NCBI GenBank assembly: GCA_017407835.1 | Contig: JAFQVV010000026.1 | Span: 186,001 to 250,000 of the forward strand | Reading direction: 5' to 3' | Origin: Clostridia bacterium | Lineage (GTDB): Bacteria; Bacillota; Clostridia; Oscillospirales; CAG-272 | DNA length: 64,000 nucleotides | Part shown: positions 32,671 through 42,197 of the stretch, one piece after another | How positions within the stretch are numbered: position 1 is the first letter of the stretch | Layout of the letters: each line of letters starts with the position of its first letter | The notes under the pieces: model-generated | What the model saw: only the letters and a program-made list of their open reading frames with translations | Told to the model about the DNA's origin: nothing | The model's database searches: none | Program-made: the position numbers and the translations under genes

Positions 32671-33972
32671 TTGAAAAAGCGATATTTAATTTCTGTCGTT
32701 TGTTTTCTTGCCCCGCTTGTCTTTATGTTTTTTGTGGGAATATTGGATGAAGATCGGAGTTTTTCATCGTCGGAAAACCGAGAATTGTCCACAAGTCCGA
32801 CACTTTCGCTCTCAAGCTATCTGGATGCCTCATTTATGCAGGACTTTGAATCCTACTATACCGATCAATTCCCCTTCCGGGAAACCTTCATGTCGCTCTC
32901 AAAGCGCTACAACAGCATCATGTACCCCAATTTTCTGCTCTCGGATGATGATGTAATCAGTCTGCCGCCGACCAATATCAATCCCACAACAACACAAGAG
33001 GGAGGCGACTCGCCAGCCCCCTCCACCAATTCTCCCACAACCGATCAGGTTGATACCGAAAGTTTGCAGGGAAGTATGATCTACGGCGGGCGTATCATGG
33101 AGATCTTCAACGTCTCTGACAGTACAGCGCAGCGCTATGCGAATGTCATCAACGCACTGTATGCCGAGTGCGGAGAACCCGATACCTATGTACTGATTCC
33201 GCCGCCGGCATACACCCTCTATGCACCAGAGAATCATATCAATGAAAAAACCGATTTTGATCAGGCTATGTTGGTAGTTTCTGCTGCACTTGACGGTCCG
33301 CAGCTCATCGATCTGCGCGAGACATTTGATGACCGCAAAGACGAAGCCCTATATTTCCGCACCGACCACCACTGGACAGCGAGGGGCGCATACTATGCCT
33401 GCAACGCATTTCTGCAGGCAGCAGAGAATATGACGCTTCCCGCACTGGATACCTACCAAAGCGGAACTCGCGATGGCTTCCTCGGCTCGCTGTACCGTGC
33501 CATTATGGCCAACCAGGCCAGTGCTTTGATCGAGAAAAATCCCGATACGCTGGAATATTTCTATCCCTTTGCCGATGCCGAGGTGATCACCTATTCAAGC
33601 GCGGCGATGATTGATCCGCTGGAGCGTGAGGTGCTCTATCCCGATTATAATGCAGATACTAACCTTTACTGCGTTTATATGGGCGGAGATATTGCGCTGG
33701 GGAAAATCACGACACAGACCAAGAACGGGAAGAGTATCTTGGTAGTGCGCGATTCTTACGGGCATGCTTTTGTTCCGTTCCTGATCGATGCATACGAGAC
33801 AATCTATATTGTCGAACCGCGATATTTTAATCGAGATACCAACCCAATGGAACTCGGCAGCTTTTTCACCGAGCATGATGTGGATACCCTTTTGTTCTTG
33901 GGTTATCCGAATATGTCGGTGGGCGGATATTGGGATACCATTTCCTATTATCTTGAACAGCTTTTGCCATAA
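32671..33972 (+). CDS. DHHW/AlgX-like extracellular O-acetyl transfer protein
   Basis: 433 residues: one N-terminal membrane anchor (YLISVVCFLAPLVFMFFVGI), a Thr/Pro/Ser spacer (about 105-125) and an SGNH-like domain. The motif FRTDHHWTARG (about residue 230) gives the catalytic Asp/His and the family name; VVRDSYGHAF (about 353) supplies the serine. The N-terminal SENRELSTSP is typical of DHHW proteins. It should take acyl groups from the MBOAT partner upstream and place them on a surface polymer. It starts with TTG after GAAAGGAGGG. A 19-bp terminator follows. Confidence 0.9.
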   Translation: MKKRYLISVVCFLAPLVFMFFVGILDEDRSFSSSENRELSTSPTLSLSSYLDASFMQDFESYYTDQFPFRETFMSLSKRYNSIMYPNFLLSDDDVISLPPTNINPTTTQEGGDSPAPSTNSPTTDQVDTESLQGSMIYGGRIMEIFNVSDSTAQRYANVINALYAECGEPDTYVLIPPPAYTLYAPENHINEKTDFDQAMLVVSAALDGPQLIDLRETFDDRKDEALYFRTDHHWTARGAYYACNAFLQAAENMTLPALDTYQSGTRDGFLGSLYRAIMANQASALIEKNPDTLEYFYPFADAEVITYSSAAMIDPLEREVLYPDYNADTNLYCVYMGGDIALGKITTQTKNGKSILVVRDSYGHAFVPFLIDAYETIYIVEPRYFNRDTNPMELGSFFTEHDVDTLLFLGYPNMSVGGYWDTISYYLEQLLP

Positions 33973-34004
33973 ATTTTGATAAAAATCATGCTGTGTTGCT
34001 CCGG

Positions 34005-34049
34005 AAAAGCAGAGGTACTGCGCAAATCGCGCAGTACCTCTGCTTTTTT
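34005..34049 (+). terminator. Terminator of the MBOAT-DHHW operon
   Basis: Arms 34005-34023 and 34029-34047 form a 19-bp perfect stem, followed by Ts. Confidence 0.9.
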
Positions 34050-34130
34050 CTTTCACCCAACAATCTTGGATAAATTAAACAAAAATAGAGTTTCCGATTT
34101 GTTGAGCTGTACAAAAAAATATTTTTTCCC

Positions 34131-34175
34131 TTGACAAGGAATGGCATGTATGGTAAAATTCAAGCGTACTAATAC
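34131..34175 (+). promoter_or_regulatory. Promoter and possible operator of the GntR-ABC operon
   Basis: TTGACA (34131-34136), 17 bases, TAAAAT (34154-34159). Just downstream, near the expected start site, lies the imperfect palindrome gtactaatac (34166-34175), a plausible YtrA-type operator for autorepression. Confidence 0.75.
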
Positions 34176-34220
34176 AAATAGAACACCGACGCGATTATTA
34201 CATAGAGGAAGGAGAAGATG

Positions 34221-34598
34221 ATGAGCAGTATACATGTCGATTATCGTGACCGGCGACCGATTTATGAGCAGCTTGTGGGAAATATCCGTGAGTTGATTTT
34301 GCGGGGCGTGCTTGCAGCGGATGAACAGCTGCCGTCGGTGCGAAGCCTTGCAGCAGAGCTTGCGATCAATCCGAACACTATCCACAAGGCGTACGCCGAG
34401 CTTGAACGATGCGGATTGATTTATTCTTCGCCGGGGCGGGGAAGCTTTGTGACGGCAGATTCCGCACAGCTGCGGCAAGCGCGTCTGCGTGAGGTAGAGA
34501 GCAGTTTGACCGACGCAATGCGGGCAGCGAAAGGCGCCGGACTCTCACGCGCGGAAGCCGAAGCGCTGATCAAAGAAATATGGAGGGATGAATGTTGA
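34221..34598 (+). CDS. GntR-family regulator, YtrA type
   Basis: About 125 residues: winged helix (IYEQLVGNIRELILRGVL; LPSVRSLAAELAINPNTIHK with the recognition helix; AYAELERCGLIYSSPGRGSF) followed by a short helical tail without a large effector domain. This is the YtrA subgroup, which usually represses an adjacent ABC transporter and responds to cell-envelope antibiotics. ATG 34221 or 34218 both fit the AAGGAG site. It overlaps the ATPase gene by seven bases. Confidence 0.9.
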   Translation: MSSIHVDYRDRRPIYEQLVGNIRELILRGVLAADEQLPSVRSLAAELAINPNTIHKAYAELERCGLIYSSPGRGSFVTADSAQLRQARLREVESSLTDAMRAAKGAGLSRAEAEALIKEIWRDEC

Positions 34599-35491
34599 AG
34601 ATTGAACTGAAGAATATTACCAAGCATTTTGGCGAGATCTGCTCGCTCAATGCGATCAGCCTTGATATTGAGCATGGCTCAATCTTCGGTCTGATCGGCT
34701 CAAACGGTTCGGGTAAATCTACGCTTCTGCGTGTGATGAGTGGGATTTTTCGTCCCGAGTCCGGATCTGTCCGATACGGCGGCGAGGATGTCTGGGAAAA
34801 TGCGGCGCTTAAGCGGGAGATCATCTATCTCTCGGATGAGCAGTACTTCCTTCCTGCCTGCACGCTGGGGGAAATGCGGAATTTTTATGCAGGCTTTTAT
34901 CCAAAGTTTGATAATGACATCTATTGCCGCTGCTGTGATCTCTTCGGCATCGATGAGCGCCGTAAAATATCCACCTTTTCCAAGGGCATGAAAAAACAGG
35001 CTGCCGTCATTCTCGCCCTTGCCGCAATGCCGACCTATCTGCTCTGCGATGAAACCTTTGACGGGCTGGATCCCGTCATGCGCCAGCTCTTCAAGCGCCT
35101 GCTTGCCGATGCGGTTGCAGAGCGGGGAATGACCGTGGTGATTGCATCACACAATCTTGGTGAGATCGAAGATATTTGCGATCATATCGCCCTGCTTCAT
35201 CGCAGCGATCTGATCTTTTCCCGCGAGATAGATGCACTTCGTCAGAGTATTCATACCGTACAGGCGGTTTGCGACGAGAGCTTTGATCCCGCGGCGCTTG
35301 GACTTGATGTGGTGCGCACAACGCGCCGCGGAAGTATGGTTACGCTTGTGATCCGTGGAGAGCGTGAGGTAATTGAGAAAACATTCACGAATGCCGACGT
35401 GAAATTTTTCGAGCTGATTCCCCTGACGCTCGAGGAAATATTTATCAGTGAAATGGAGGAACGTGGCTATGACTACAGCAACCTTATCTAA
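34592..35491 (+). CDS. ABC transporter ATP-binding protein (YtrB-like)
   Basis: 299 residues. Walker A GLIGSNGSGKSTLLRV, signature FSKGMKKQAAVILAL, Walker B YLLCDETFDGLDPV, and the H-loop VIASHNLGEIEDICDHI. The KGMKKQ form of the signature is typical of the YtrB/BcrA-type exporters linked to GntR regulators. The C-terminal 70 residues form the small extra domain. Start ATG 34592 follows GGAGGG. Overlaps the permease gene by 23 bases. Confidence 0.92.
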   Translation: MLKIELKNITKHFGEICSLNAISLDIEHGSIFGLIGSNGSGKSTLLRVMSGIFRPESGSVRYGGEDVWENAALKREIIYLSDEQYFLPACTLGEMRNFYAGFYPKFDNDIYCRCCDLFGIDERRKISTFSKGMKKQAAVILALAAMPTYLLCDETFDGLDPVMRQLFKRLLADAVAERGMTVVIASHNLGEIEDICDHIALLHRSDLIFSREIDALRQSIHTVQAVCDESFDPAALGLDVVRTTRRGSMVTLVIRGEREVIEKTFTNADVKFFELIPLTLEEIFISEMEERGYDYSNLI

Positions 35492-37595
35492 GTCATCGGT
35501 GCGCAAGGCATATTGGAACGGCGCATATTTTCTCGGCGAACTGCGGCGCAGCTGGGCACACGGACTGCTGTATACGCTGGCGTTCTTCTTTACGATGACC
35601 GTACCCATGCTCAGCCGCCTCAGTGACACGATCGGAAAGCAATACTATACGCAGGAAGATTTTGTCTCGGTAAAAGATATCGTCGGACAATTCACCATCA
35701 TTGATCCGCTCAACAACCGTTTCGCCGAAATCGAATACGGTGTTTATGTGGTGATTTCCATGCTGATCGCCGTGTGGGCGGGAATCTTTGCAATGGTATA
35801 TCTCAATCGTCGTGTCAGTGCTTATTTTCATCACAGCCTTCCGCTCAGCCGCGAAGGAATTCTGCTTGTAAAAAGTGCTTCTGCTTTGGTCAATTTTTTG
35901 ATTGCACTTGTCCTTAACCTCGCGCTGACTGCTATCTTTTATCTCCAGCTCCCCGCAGTTGATGATCCCGGCCCCCTGTTTCTTCTCTTCGGCTATTGTC
36001 TGCTCAGCTTTATCGTAATTTTGGGCTTTGTCCTGCTGCTGGGCACACTCTGCGGCACATCTGTTTTTCATTTTTTGCTGGTTGGTCTGTCTTTTGGACT
36101 TATCCCTCTGTATCTGTTTTCGATTTATGCGCTGGGGGATATGTATACCGTATATCTCGATATCGGCTATTTGACCGAGCTCGCTTTGCTCAAATATACC
36201 TCACCGTTTCTGTATCTGTTTGCAGAGATCGGGGAGGGGGGAGGCCTGTCGCTCATTGGGGTGATTCTGTTGCTTGTCTTTGGTGCGCTGTGCTTCTTCG
36301 GTGCGATTCTGCTCATTCGCCGCCGCCCGACTGAGGGGGCAGAGAGTCCTGTTGTTTTCCGTGGTGTTGGCGCCGTGCTGAAATATGCGGTAATGGCTCC
36401 CGCGGCCGTTTTGCTGGCAATCTTTTTTGAGGATGTTTTCGGCGGCATATTTGGATTGGCGTTTGGCTTTATTTGCGGTGTTGTGCTGAGTTTTATGCTG
36501 ATGAATGTCCTGCTGTCCAGAAGCGCACGGAAAATGTTCCGCGGAGCTGTTGGAATGGTCATTTTCTCGGTGGTTCTCATCGGCACCTCGGTGGCTGTCT
36601 GTGCCGGGTTCAATTATCGGGATATGCATGCCCTTGATGAAGATCGGGTAAAATCGATCAGTATTCGCCAGTATATAGGAGAAGAGAATCTTTTTGGGAA
36701 TTTAAGCGACCCCGAAGTGATCGAGCTTACTTCCGATTTTCTTGAAGCGTATTTTTCCTGTATTACATCGGGCGAACCAAGTGTTGATTATGATGAAGTG
36801 ATCACCAAAGCAGACAGCGTTTACACCGTATCCGGCGAAATTGCAGCCGAATCACCCGATGTAATTACGTTGACTGAGTCTGAAGTGAAATCGCTTGTTT
36901 CCATCCCCTTAAAGTCGATCGTATTGACACAAACCACCCGTTACGGCATCTCCTATACGTGGAGAGTGCATTTGGATCAATTCCCGGAATTGGATGCGCT
37001 CACCACCGCACTTTGCCGTGCAATTGCCGAAAGCAAGGAATTCCAAGAGAGTTATATTCAATTGTTTGATAAAGGTCAAAACGATGTGTTGCTGTCAAGA
37101 GGAACACTTGAAGGAAAAGGAACATATGAAGAAATCAATTATAATGAGGTACTGGAAGAATTGCGTGCGCAGATCGGGTTTGATTTCTTCCAACAAACGG
37201 TGTTGGGCACCGTGTCGGTCAGAATTAACCGCAGATACTACGACCTTCCTGTCTATGAGAGTCAGGCTGCATTGATTCGCTATATGGGCTACGAGAACGC
37301 CGAGCAGTGGATTGATCAAGAGGTCGAACAGTGGAGCGCTCGGTTTGGCGATATAGAAATAGAAGAGGGGTATCCGAGCGGATTTAAGTGCAATGCGGAT
37401 GGCACCTATCTCTTCCGTTCAATCCCTTATGATTATCTTGATCTCATCCTGCACAATGCTTCAAATCTTGGCGGAAACACCTTTTTCCTTACTCGCCGTT
37501 CCCGGGATTATCTTTTCCAGCTCCATCAAGATGGGGAAACGATTACTTTTGTTGACGGAAAAGTTCCGCAGGAAATTATTGATTTGTTTGGTTGA
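35469..37595 (+). CDS. ABC-2-type permease with a large extracytoplasmic domain
   Basis: About 708 residues. The first 370 residues hold roughly nine transmembrane helices of the ABC-2/DUF6449 type (YNRRVSAYFHHSLPLSREG-like coupling region at about 105-125: LNRRVSAYFHHSLPLSREGI). After the last helix (about residue 370-390) comes a soluble extracellular domain of some 310 residues (VKSISIRQYIGEENLFGN onward). Start ATG 35469 has GGAGGA seven bases upstream. Together with the GntR and ATPase genes it forms a YtrABC-like export or resistance system; the substrate is unknown. Confidence 0.82.
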   Translation: MTTATLSKSSVRKAYWNGAYFLGELRRSWAHGLLYTLAFFFTMTVPMLSRLSDTIGKQYYTQEDFVSVKDIVGQFTIIDPLNNRFAEIEYGVYVVISMLIAVWAGIFAMVYLNRRVSAYFHHSLPLSREGILLVKSASALVNFLIALVLNLALTAIFYLQLPAVDDPGPLFLLFGYCLLSFIVILGFVLLLGTLCGTSVFHFLLVGLSFGLIPLYLFSIYALGDMYTVYLDIGYLTELALLKYTSPFLYLFAEIGEGGGLSLIGVILLLVFGALCFFGAILLIRRRPTEGAESPVVFRGVGAVLKYAVMAPAAVLLAIFFEDVFGGIFGLAFGFICGVVLSFMLMNVLLSRSARKMFRGAVGMVIFSVVLIGTSVAVCAGFNYRDMHALDEDRVKSISIRQYIGEENLFGNLSDPEVIELTSDFLEAYFSCITSGEPSVDYDEVITKADSVYTVSGEIAAESPDVITLTESEVKSLVSIPLKSIVLTQTTRYGISYTWRVHLDQFPELDALTTALCRAIAESKEFQESYIQLFDKGQNDVLLSRGTLEGKGTYEEINYNEVLEELRAQIGFDFFQQTVLGTVSVRINRRYYDLPVYESQAALIRYMGYENAEQWIDQEVEQWSARFGDIEIEEGYPSGFKCNADGTYLFRSIPYDYLDLILHNASNLGGNTFFLTRRSRDYLFQLHQDGETITFVDGKVPQEIIDLFG

Positions 37596-37622
37596 GAAAA
37601 AGAAAAAACTTCAAAAAAACTA

Positions 37623-37651
37623 TTGACAAACTCCGCTTCGTGTGATATAAT
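37623..37651 (+). promoter_or_regulatory. Promoter of tRNA-Val
   Basis: TTGACA (37623-37628), 17 bases, TATAAT (37646-37651): perfect consensus, 12 bases before the tRNA. Confidence 0.92.
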
Positions 37652-37663
37652 ATACACCGTTGC

Positions 37664-37740
37664 GGAGGCATAGCTCAGATGGTTAGAGTACATGCTTGAC
37701 ATGCATGGGGTCGTTGGTTCGATTCCAACTGTCTCCACCA
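37664..37740 (+). tRNA. tRNA-Val (anticodon GAC), CCA encoded
   Basis: 77 bases. Acceptor ggaggca pairs with tgtctcc, D-stem gctc/gagt, anticodon stem catgc/gcatg with loop ttgacat (GAC), variable ggggtc, T-stem gttgg/ccaac with loop ttcgatt, discriminator A and CCA. Confidence 0.96.
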
Positions 37741-37775
37741 AAAATTAAGCAACCCGATGGGGTTGCTTAATTTTT
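37741..37775 (+). terminator. Terminator of tRNA-Val
   Basis: Arms 37741-37755 and 37760-37774, loop gatg, T-rich end. A second hairpin (37798-37810 with 37816-37828, then Ts) follows. Confidence 0.9.
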
Positions 37776-37951
37776 ATCCAATACACGCTGTTTGCTGACA
37801 CCATCTTAGAATTTCTCTAAGGTGGTGTTTTCACATTCCGGCAGATAAAGATTGATCTTGTGCGTAAAGTATGATATAATGATTTCATCCAAGATAAGGG
37901 AAAAGGTTTCCTGAATATGAGGGAATTGCCGGCGGGAAAGGAGATAGATCA

Positions 37952-39577
37952 ATGATAGAATTTGAGATAACGGTACATGATTTGCCTGATGAAGAAATCG
38001 ACAATTGGGAATTCGCGTATGATTATCACTATCTGTATATTCTGGGAAACGGCAAAGATGTATATATCGGCGAAACAAATGATGTCATCACACGAACCAA
38101 ACAGCATTTTTATCCGTCCGATTCCTGTTATCCATACAAGTTTAACCGAATCTATGTGATCACTTGCCGAGAGTTTGAAGAAACACGGGCAAAGCATTAT
38201 GAAGCGCTGTTGATCAAGCTCATGTTCGCGGACAACAAATTCCATATCACAAATCTGGACAAGAGCAGAAAAAGAATACACTATGAAAGAAAAAACGAAT
38301 TCGAGCTGGGATTCGATCGATTGTGGGTACAGCTTGGCACATTGGGTCTGGTAAACCACCGAACATTTCAAGCGGTTATCAATTCCGATCGCTACAAATA
38401 TTCACCGTACACAATTCTCACCCAAGAGCAGACAAATGCACTAAACAGCATACTCAATATTTTAACTACCCAGGAAAATAAGCCGCACAAAAAACGCTAT
38501 CTTCATCGTCCGATCCTCATCGAGGGTGATGCCGGAACAGGGAAAACGGTTGTGGCAACAACTTTATTTTACTATTTAAAAAGCCACCCGGATTTCGGAA
38601 AGATGAAAATAGGCATGGTATATGCCAATACCGCAACACGATATGAGGTTGAACAGCTGTTCAAATCCATTCCGGGCGTATATGCAAAGGATATCATCAA
38701 GCCCATTGATGTCACAAAAGAAAAGTATGATATATTGATCTGTGATGAGGCACACCGATTAAGGAGAAAGAAAAATCTGGGATTGTATTCATCCAGTTTT
38801 TCTGCTGCAAATGAGCGTATGGGCTTGGATAACAGCCATGATGAATTGGATTGGCTGTTGAGGAACACCGATTGTCTGATTTTGTTTTATGACAGGAAAC
38901 AGATCGTCAGCGCTTGTGATATTTCCTATCAAGATTTTTTTGCACGGCTCATGGACAAGTACAGGGGAATCAGACCGGTTGAACTGAACAGTCAAATGAG
39001 AATCAGAGCCGGCGATCGATACGTGCCGTACATATTTGATCTTTTGGAACAAAATCCGACGAGTGCACTGGAATTTGACAACTATGATTTTCAGCTTTTT
39101 TCTTCGCTTCAAGATATGGTTATGCAGCTGCAGGATAAAGAGAAAACCTTCGGTTTGTGCAGGATGTGCAGTGGATATGCTTGGCAGTGGTCGTCAAAAA
39201 AAGATGCTTCTGTTCCCGATATTACCATAGACGGTGTTGACATTTGGTGGAACAAGCAGCGTAAGGGATGGATTGAAAATGAAGCGGCAAAAAATGATAT
39301 GGGAAGCATATACGCAATCCCCGGGCTCGATTTGAATTATGCGGGAGTCGTAATCGGTCCGGATGTGTATTATGACCGCGCAGATCATACCATTAAAGTT
39401 GACAGAAAACACTTTTTTGATCACAAGGTAAAAGATGCCGTTTCGGATGAAGAATTAAAACGATTTGTTCTCAACACCTATGCGCATTTCCTCACACGGG
39501 GCATATGCGGTACATATGTGTATATTTGTGATGATGCGCTCAGAGAATATTTGAGCCAATTTATTCCTATCGTTTAG
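37952..39577 (+). CDS. GIY-YIG nuclease - DUF2075 (Schlafen-like) ATPase fusion
   Basis: 541 residues. The first 115 hold a GIY-YIG-like nuclease domain: YHYLYILGNGKDVYIGETND (the YIL/YIG pair and following E/T), then TRTKQHF and a late conserved Glu (HYEALLIKLMF). A DUF2075/SF1-like helicase domain follows: Walker A IEGDAGTGKTVVATTL (about residue 190), Walker B DILICDEAHRLRR (about 265), motif III-like CLILFYDRKQIVS, and ELNSQMRIRAGD. The C-terminal AIPGLDLNYAGVVIGPDV is the motif IV-VI region. ATG 37952 follows AAGGAG. It stands alone behind tRNA-Val. A defence role is plausible but inferred. Confidence 0.85.
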   Translation: MIEFEITVHDLPDEEIDNWEFAYDYHYLYILGNGKDVYIGETNDVITRTKQHFYPSDSCYPYKFNRIYVITCREFEETRAKHYEALLIKLMFADNKFHITNLDKSRKRIHYERKNEFELGFDRLWVQLGTLGLVNHRTFQAVINSDRYKYSPYTILTQEQTNALNSILNILTTQENKPHKKRYLHRPILIEGDAGTGKTVVATTLFYYLKSHPDFGKMKIGMVYANTATRYEVEQLFKSIPGVYAKDIIKPIDVTKEKYDILICDEAHRLRRKKNLGLYSSSFSAANERMGLDNSHDELDWLLRNTDCLILFYDRKQIVSACDISYQDFFARLMDKYRGIRPVELNSQMRIRAGDRYVPYIFDLLEQNPTSALEFDNYDFQLFSSLQDMVMQLQDKEKTFGLCRMCSGYAWQWSSKKDASVPDITIDGVDIWWNKQRKGWIENEAAKNDMGSIYAIPGLDLNYAGVVIGPDVYYDRADHTIKVDRKHFFDHKVKDAVSDEELKRFVLNTYAHFLTRGICGTYVYICDDALREYLSQFIPIV

Positions 39578-39664
39578 GCTGCCATTTGGTTTGAGCCAAT
39601 CCCGCACAAGCGTTTGTTTTTTCCACTTTTTGTTGGCTGTGCGGCGATGACTTCAACAAAAAAA

Positions 39665-39777
39665 TGGTGTGTCGCGCAATCGGCGCGGCACCCCTTCAAA
39701 ATATGACATCATCGAAAAAAGCGGCGTTGCAGCCGCTTTTTCCGTCGAGTTGCTGCTGATGCAGCAACTCTGTTTTT
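39665..39777. terminator. Three consecutive hairpins between the DUF2075 and hydrogenase genes
   Basis: Hairpin A 39665-39693 (ggtgtgtcgcgc/gcgcggcacccc, G-U pairs). Hairpin B 39715-39742 (gcggc gttgca gccgc with A and T tracts on both sides, so usable in both directions). Hairpin C 39747-39770 (gagttgctgc tgat gcagcaactc) then Ts. They separate convergent genes. Confidence 0.82.
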
Positions 39778-39790
39778 TGTATACGCAATA

Positions 39791-41221
39791 TTATTGCAAA
39801 ACAGAGATGGCGTCTCCAATTGTCTTTTCCAATGCTTCACGTCCGTATTTGTCAACCTCTGCCTTGTTTTTTTCGCCATGGGTTAGGCATCCCGCACCGC
39901 CGATACAACCGCCAATACATGCCATGCCTTCAATAAAATTGCCGTCAAGAACACCCTTGTTCAGCTTGAGAAGTGCCATACGGCAGGATTCGATGCCATC
40001 ACAAATGACAGGCTTGATCGCAAAGTCGATATTCTGCTCCTGCATTGCCTGCGCTGCCGCATCGCTGAGACCGCCGCTTCTGGCGAAGATGCGCCCAAAA
40101 TAAGATGCATTGTCAAGCACGCCTTCTTCAAGCGAGGCAAGATCAAGATCACGGCTGTCAAAGAGCGCCTGAAGCTCTTCAAAAGTAAGCACAGTGTCAA
40201 CGAGGAGCTTGACTTCCTCAAGCTGAGCTTCTGCCTTTTTGGCGGTACACGGACCTATGAATATCACCTTTGCGTTAGGTGTAGTTTCCTTGATATACCG
40301 GGCAAGTACCGCCATGGGGGACAAGTTGTGCGAGATGTGCTCGGCAAGATTGGGGAATGCGGATTTGATGTACCGCACAAATGCAGGACAGCAGGAACTG
40401 GTGAGCAGACCTTTTTCGGAAAGCTCTTTTGCCTCTGCCCAAGCGACCATATCTGCGCCCAGTGCGGCTTCGATCACGTCGTGGAAACCGAGTTTTTTCA
40501 GACCTGTTACCACCTGCCCAAGCTTTGCATAAGAGAATTGGCTGGAAATCGAGGGAGCAACGATGGCATATACCTTGTAATTGCCCAAACGGGTATTGCG
40601 CTCGCTCTTTTTGAGGATATCGATGGCATTCACAAGATAGGATTTATCCATGATTGCGCCGAACGGACACTGATAAACACAGGCTCCGCATTGAATGCAC
40701 TTGCTATTATCGATTGCTGCAGCCTTTTCATCATTCATGGAGATAGCCTTGACTTTGCAGGCATTCTGGCAGGGGCGTTTTCGGCTGACAATTGCGGTAT
40801 AGGGACAAACTTTGGCACAAGCACCGCATTCCTTGCACTTCGACTTGTCAATATGCGCCACGTGATTGTGGTCGAAGGAAATTGCACCGAACTTACACAC
40901 ATCTTCGCAGCGGTGTGCAAGGCACCCACGGCAGGCATTGGTTACTTCAAATCCGCCGACAGGGCATTCGTCGCAGGCGATTTCAATCACCTCAATCACA
41001 TTGGGGTTATTTTTGTCACCGCCCATTGCCAGCTTTACCCGCTCGCCAAGAATTGCTCTTTCCTTGTACACGCAGCAGCGCATGGTCGGCTCGTTGCCGG
41101 GAACCAGCTTTCCCGGAATATCCATAATATTTTCGAGCAGCTTATCTTCCCACGCAAGTCGAGCGACTTCGCGCAGAACCTTATACTTCAGATGCTGTAC
41201 CTTCGTATCAAACTTTCTCAT
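39791..41221 (-). CDS. [FeFe] hydrogenase, group B-like monomeric enzyme
   Basis: About 476 residues. N-terminal ferredoxin-type region with several 4Fe-4S sets (CVYKERA..., KCKECGACAKVCPYTAIV, KCIQCGACVYQCPFGAIM), then the H-cluster domain with motif L1 TSSCCPAFVRYI, L2 FIGPCTAKKAEAQ and L3 MACIGGCIGGAG. The cysteines that hold the H-cluster are present, but L1 TSCCPAF and L2 GPCTAKK (not MPC) mark the poorly characterised group B enzymes. Start ATG 41221 follows GAGGAG. It lies 11 bases after ldh and ends the fermentation operon. Confidence 0.85.
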   Translation of the reverse strand: MRKFDTKVQHLKYKVLREVARLAWEDKLLENIMDIPGKLVPGNEPTMRCCVYKERAILGERVKLAMGGDKNNPNVIEVIEIACDECPVGGFEVTNACRGCLAHRCEDVCKFGAISFDHNHVAHIDKSKCKECGACAKVCPYTAIVSRKRPCQNACKVKAISMNDEKAAAIDNSKCIQCGACVYQCPFGAIMDKSYLVNAIDILKKSERNTRLGNYKVYAIVAPSISSQFSYAKLGQVVTGLKKLGFHDVIEAALGADMVAWAEAKELSEKGLLTSSCCPAFVRYIKSAFPNLAEHISHNLSPMAVLARYIKETTPNAKVIFIGPCTAKKAEAQLEEVKLLVDTVLTFEELQALFDSRDLDLASLEEGVLDNASYFGRIFARSGGLSDAAAQAMQEQNIDFAIKPVICDGIESCRMALLKLNKGVLDGNFIEGMACIGGCIGGAGCLTHGEKNKAEVDKYGREALEKTIGDAISVLQ

Positions 41222-41232
41222 ACGCACTCTCC

Positions 41233-42180
41233 TCAAATTTTGGCATCACGAATGACAGCTTTGAGCGCCTCTGCGGATGCATGAAGCTTTTTGAGCTCAT
41301 CATCAGCCAGCTTTTGGGTAATAATCGATTTGATTCCCCGAGAATCCAACAAGGATAGGGAACTCAGACAAACGTCACGGATACCGTATTCGCCGTCATG
41401 CAGAGAGGAAACAGTCAAGGCGGTTTCGGCGCTTCCGCTCAAAACCTTAACAATATGTGTGGCAGACATTCCGATTCCGTAAACGGTACAGCCTTTGCGC
41501 GCAATGATTTTTCCGCCGGATTTTCTGACGTAAGTCTCCACGTCATCCCGTTCATATTCGGTGTTCAGCCCATACGATACCGCGATAGAATCTCGGTATT
41601 CATCCAAGGGGACGCCCGCGATGGTTGCGGTGGACCAAGCAACAAACGAGGTATCTCCATGCTCACCCAGGACATTGGCGTGCACTTGCTGCTTGTTGAC
41701 ATTATAGATTTCGGCCAAACGCGTGCGCAGCCGAATGGTATCCAGCACGGTTCCCGTTCCGAACACCTGATTCTTGGGCAAGCCGGTATATTTCAAAAAA
41801 GCGTAGGTAAGGATATCCACCGGATTGGCAACCAGAAGATAGAGCGCATCAGGCGCGTATTTGACGATTTCCTGTGCGATACTTCGGATAATCTGCACAT
41901 TGGTCTGAACGAGTTCCAAGCGGCTTTGTCCCGGCTTTCTCCCCACGCCGGATGTAAGGATGACCACATCCGAATCTACGGCATCCCTGTAGCTTCCCGC
42001 ATAGATGCTGCAGTTGTCGAGGAAGGGCGTGGCTTGCTTGATGTCCAGCGCTTCTCCCAGGGATTTTTCGGTATTGATGTCGATTAGTACGACCTCCGAG
42101 GCTGCGTTGCGGGCAAGCAAAGCAAAGGCAGTCGTAGAACCGACCGCTCCCGCACCGATAATTGTCACTTTCTTTTGCAT
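41233..42180 (-). CDS. ldh: L-lactate dehydrogenase
   Basis: 315-residue NAD-dependent L-LDH, converting pyruvate and NADH to lactate. Nucleotide site GAGAVGSTTAFAL, adenine-discriminating Asp in VVLIDIN, substrate loop GRKPGQSRLELV with the LDH-specific Gln before the Arg, NPVDILTY, and the catalytic His in GEHGDTSFVAWS. Length is normal. The ribosome binding site is weak (agagaaag). It lies 17 bases after the phosphatase gene and 11 before the hydrogenase, so it is embedded in a hydrogenase operon, which is unusual. Confidence 0.94.
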   Translation of the reverse strand: MQKKVTIIGAGAVGSTTAFALLARNAASEVVLIDINTEKSLGEALDIKQATPFLDNCSIYAGSYRDAVDSDVVILTSGVGRKPGQSRLELVQTNVQIIRSIAQEIVKYAPDALYLLVANPVDILTYAFLKYTGLPKNQVFGTGTVLDTIRLRTRLAEIYNVNKQQVHANVLGEHGDTSFVAWSTATIAGVPLDEYRDSIAVSYGLNTEYERDDVETYVRKSGGKIIARKGCTVYGIGMSATHIVKVLSGSAETALTVSSLHDGEYGIRDVCLSSLSLLDSRGIKSIITQKLADDELKKLHASAEALKAVIRDAKI

Positions 42181-42197
42181 AATTCTTTCTCTTTAAT

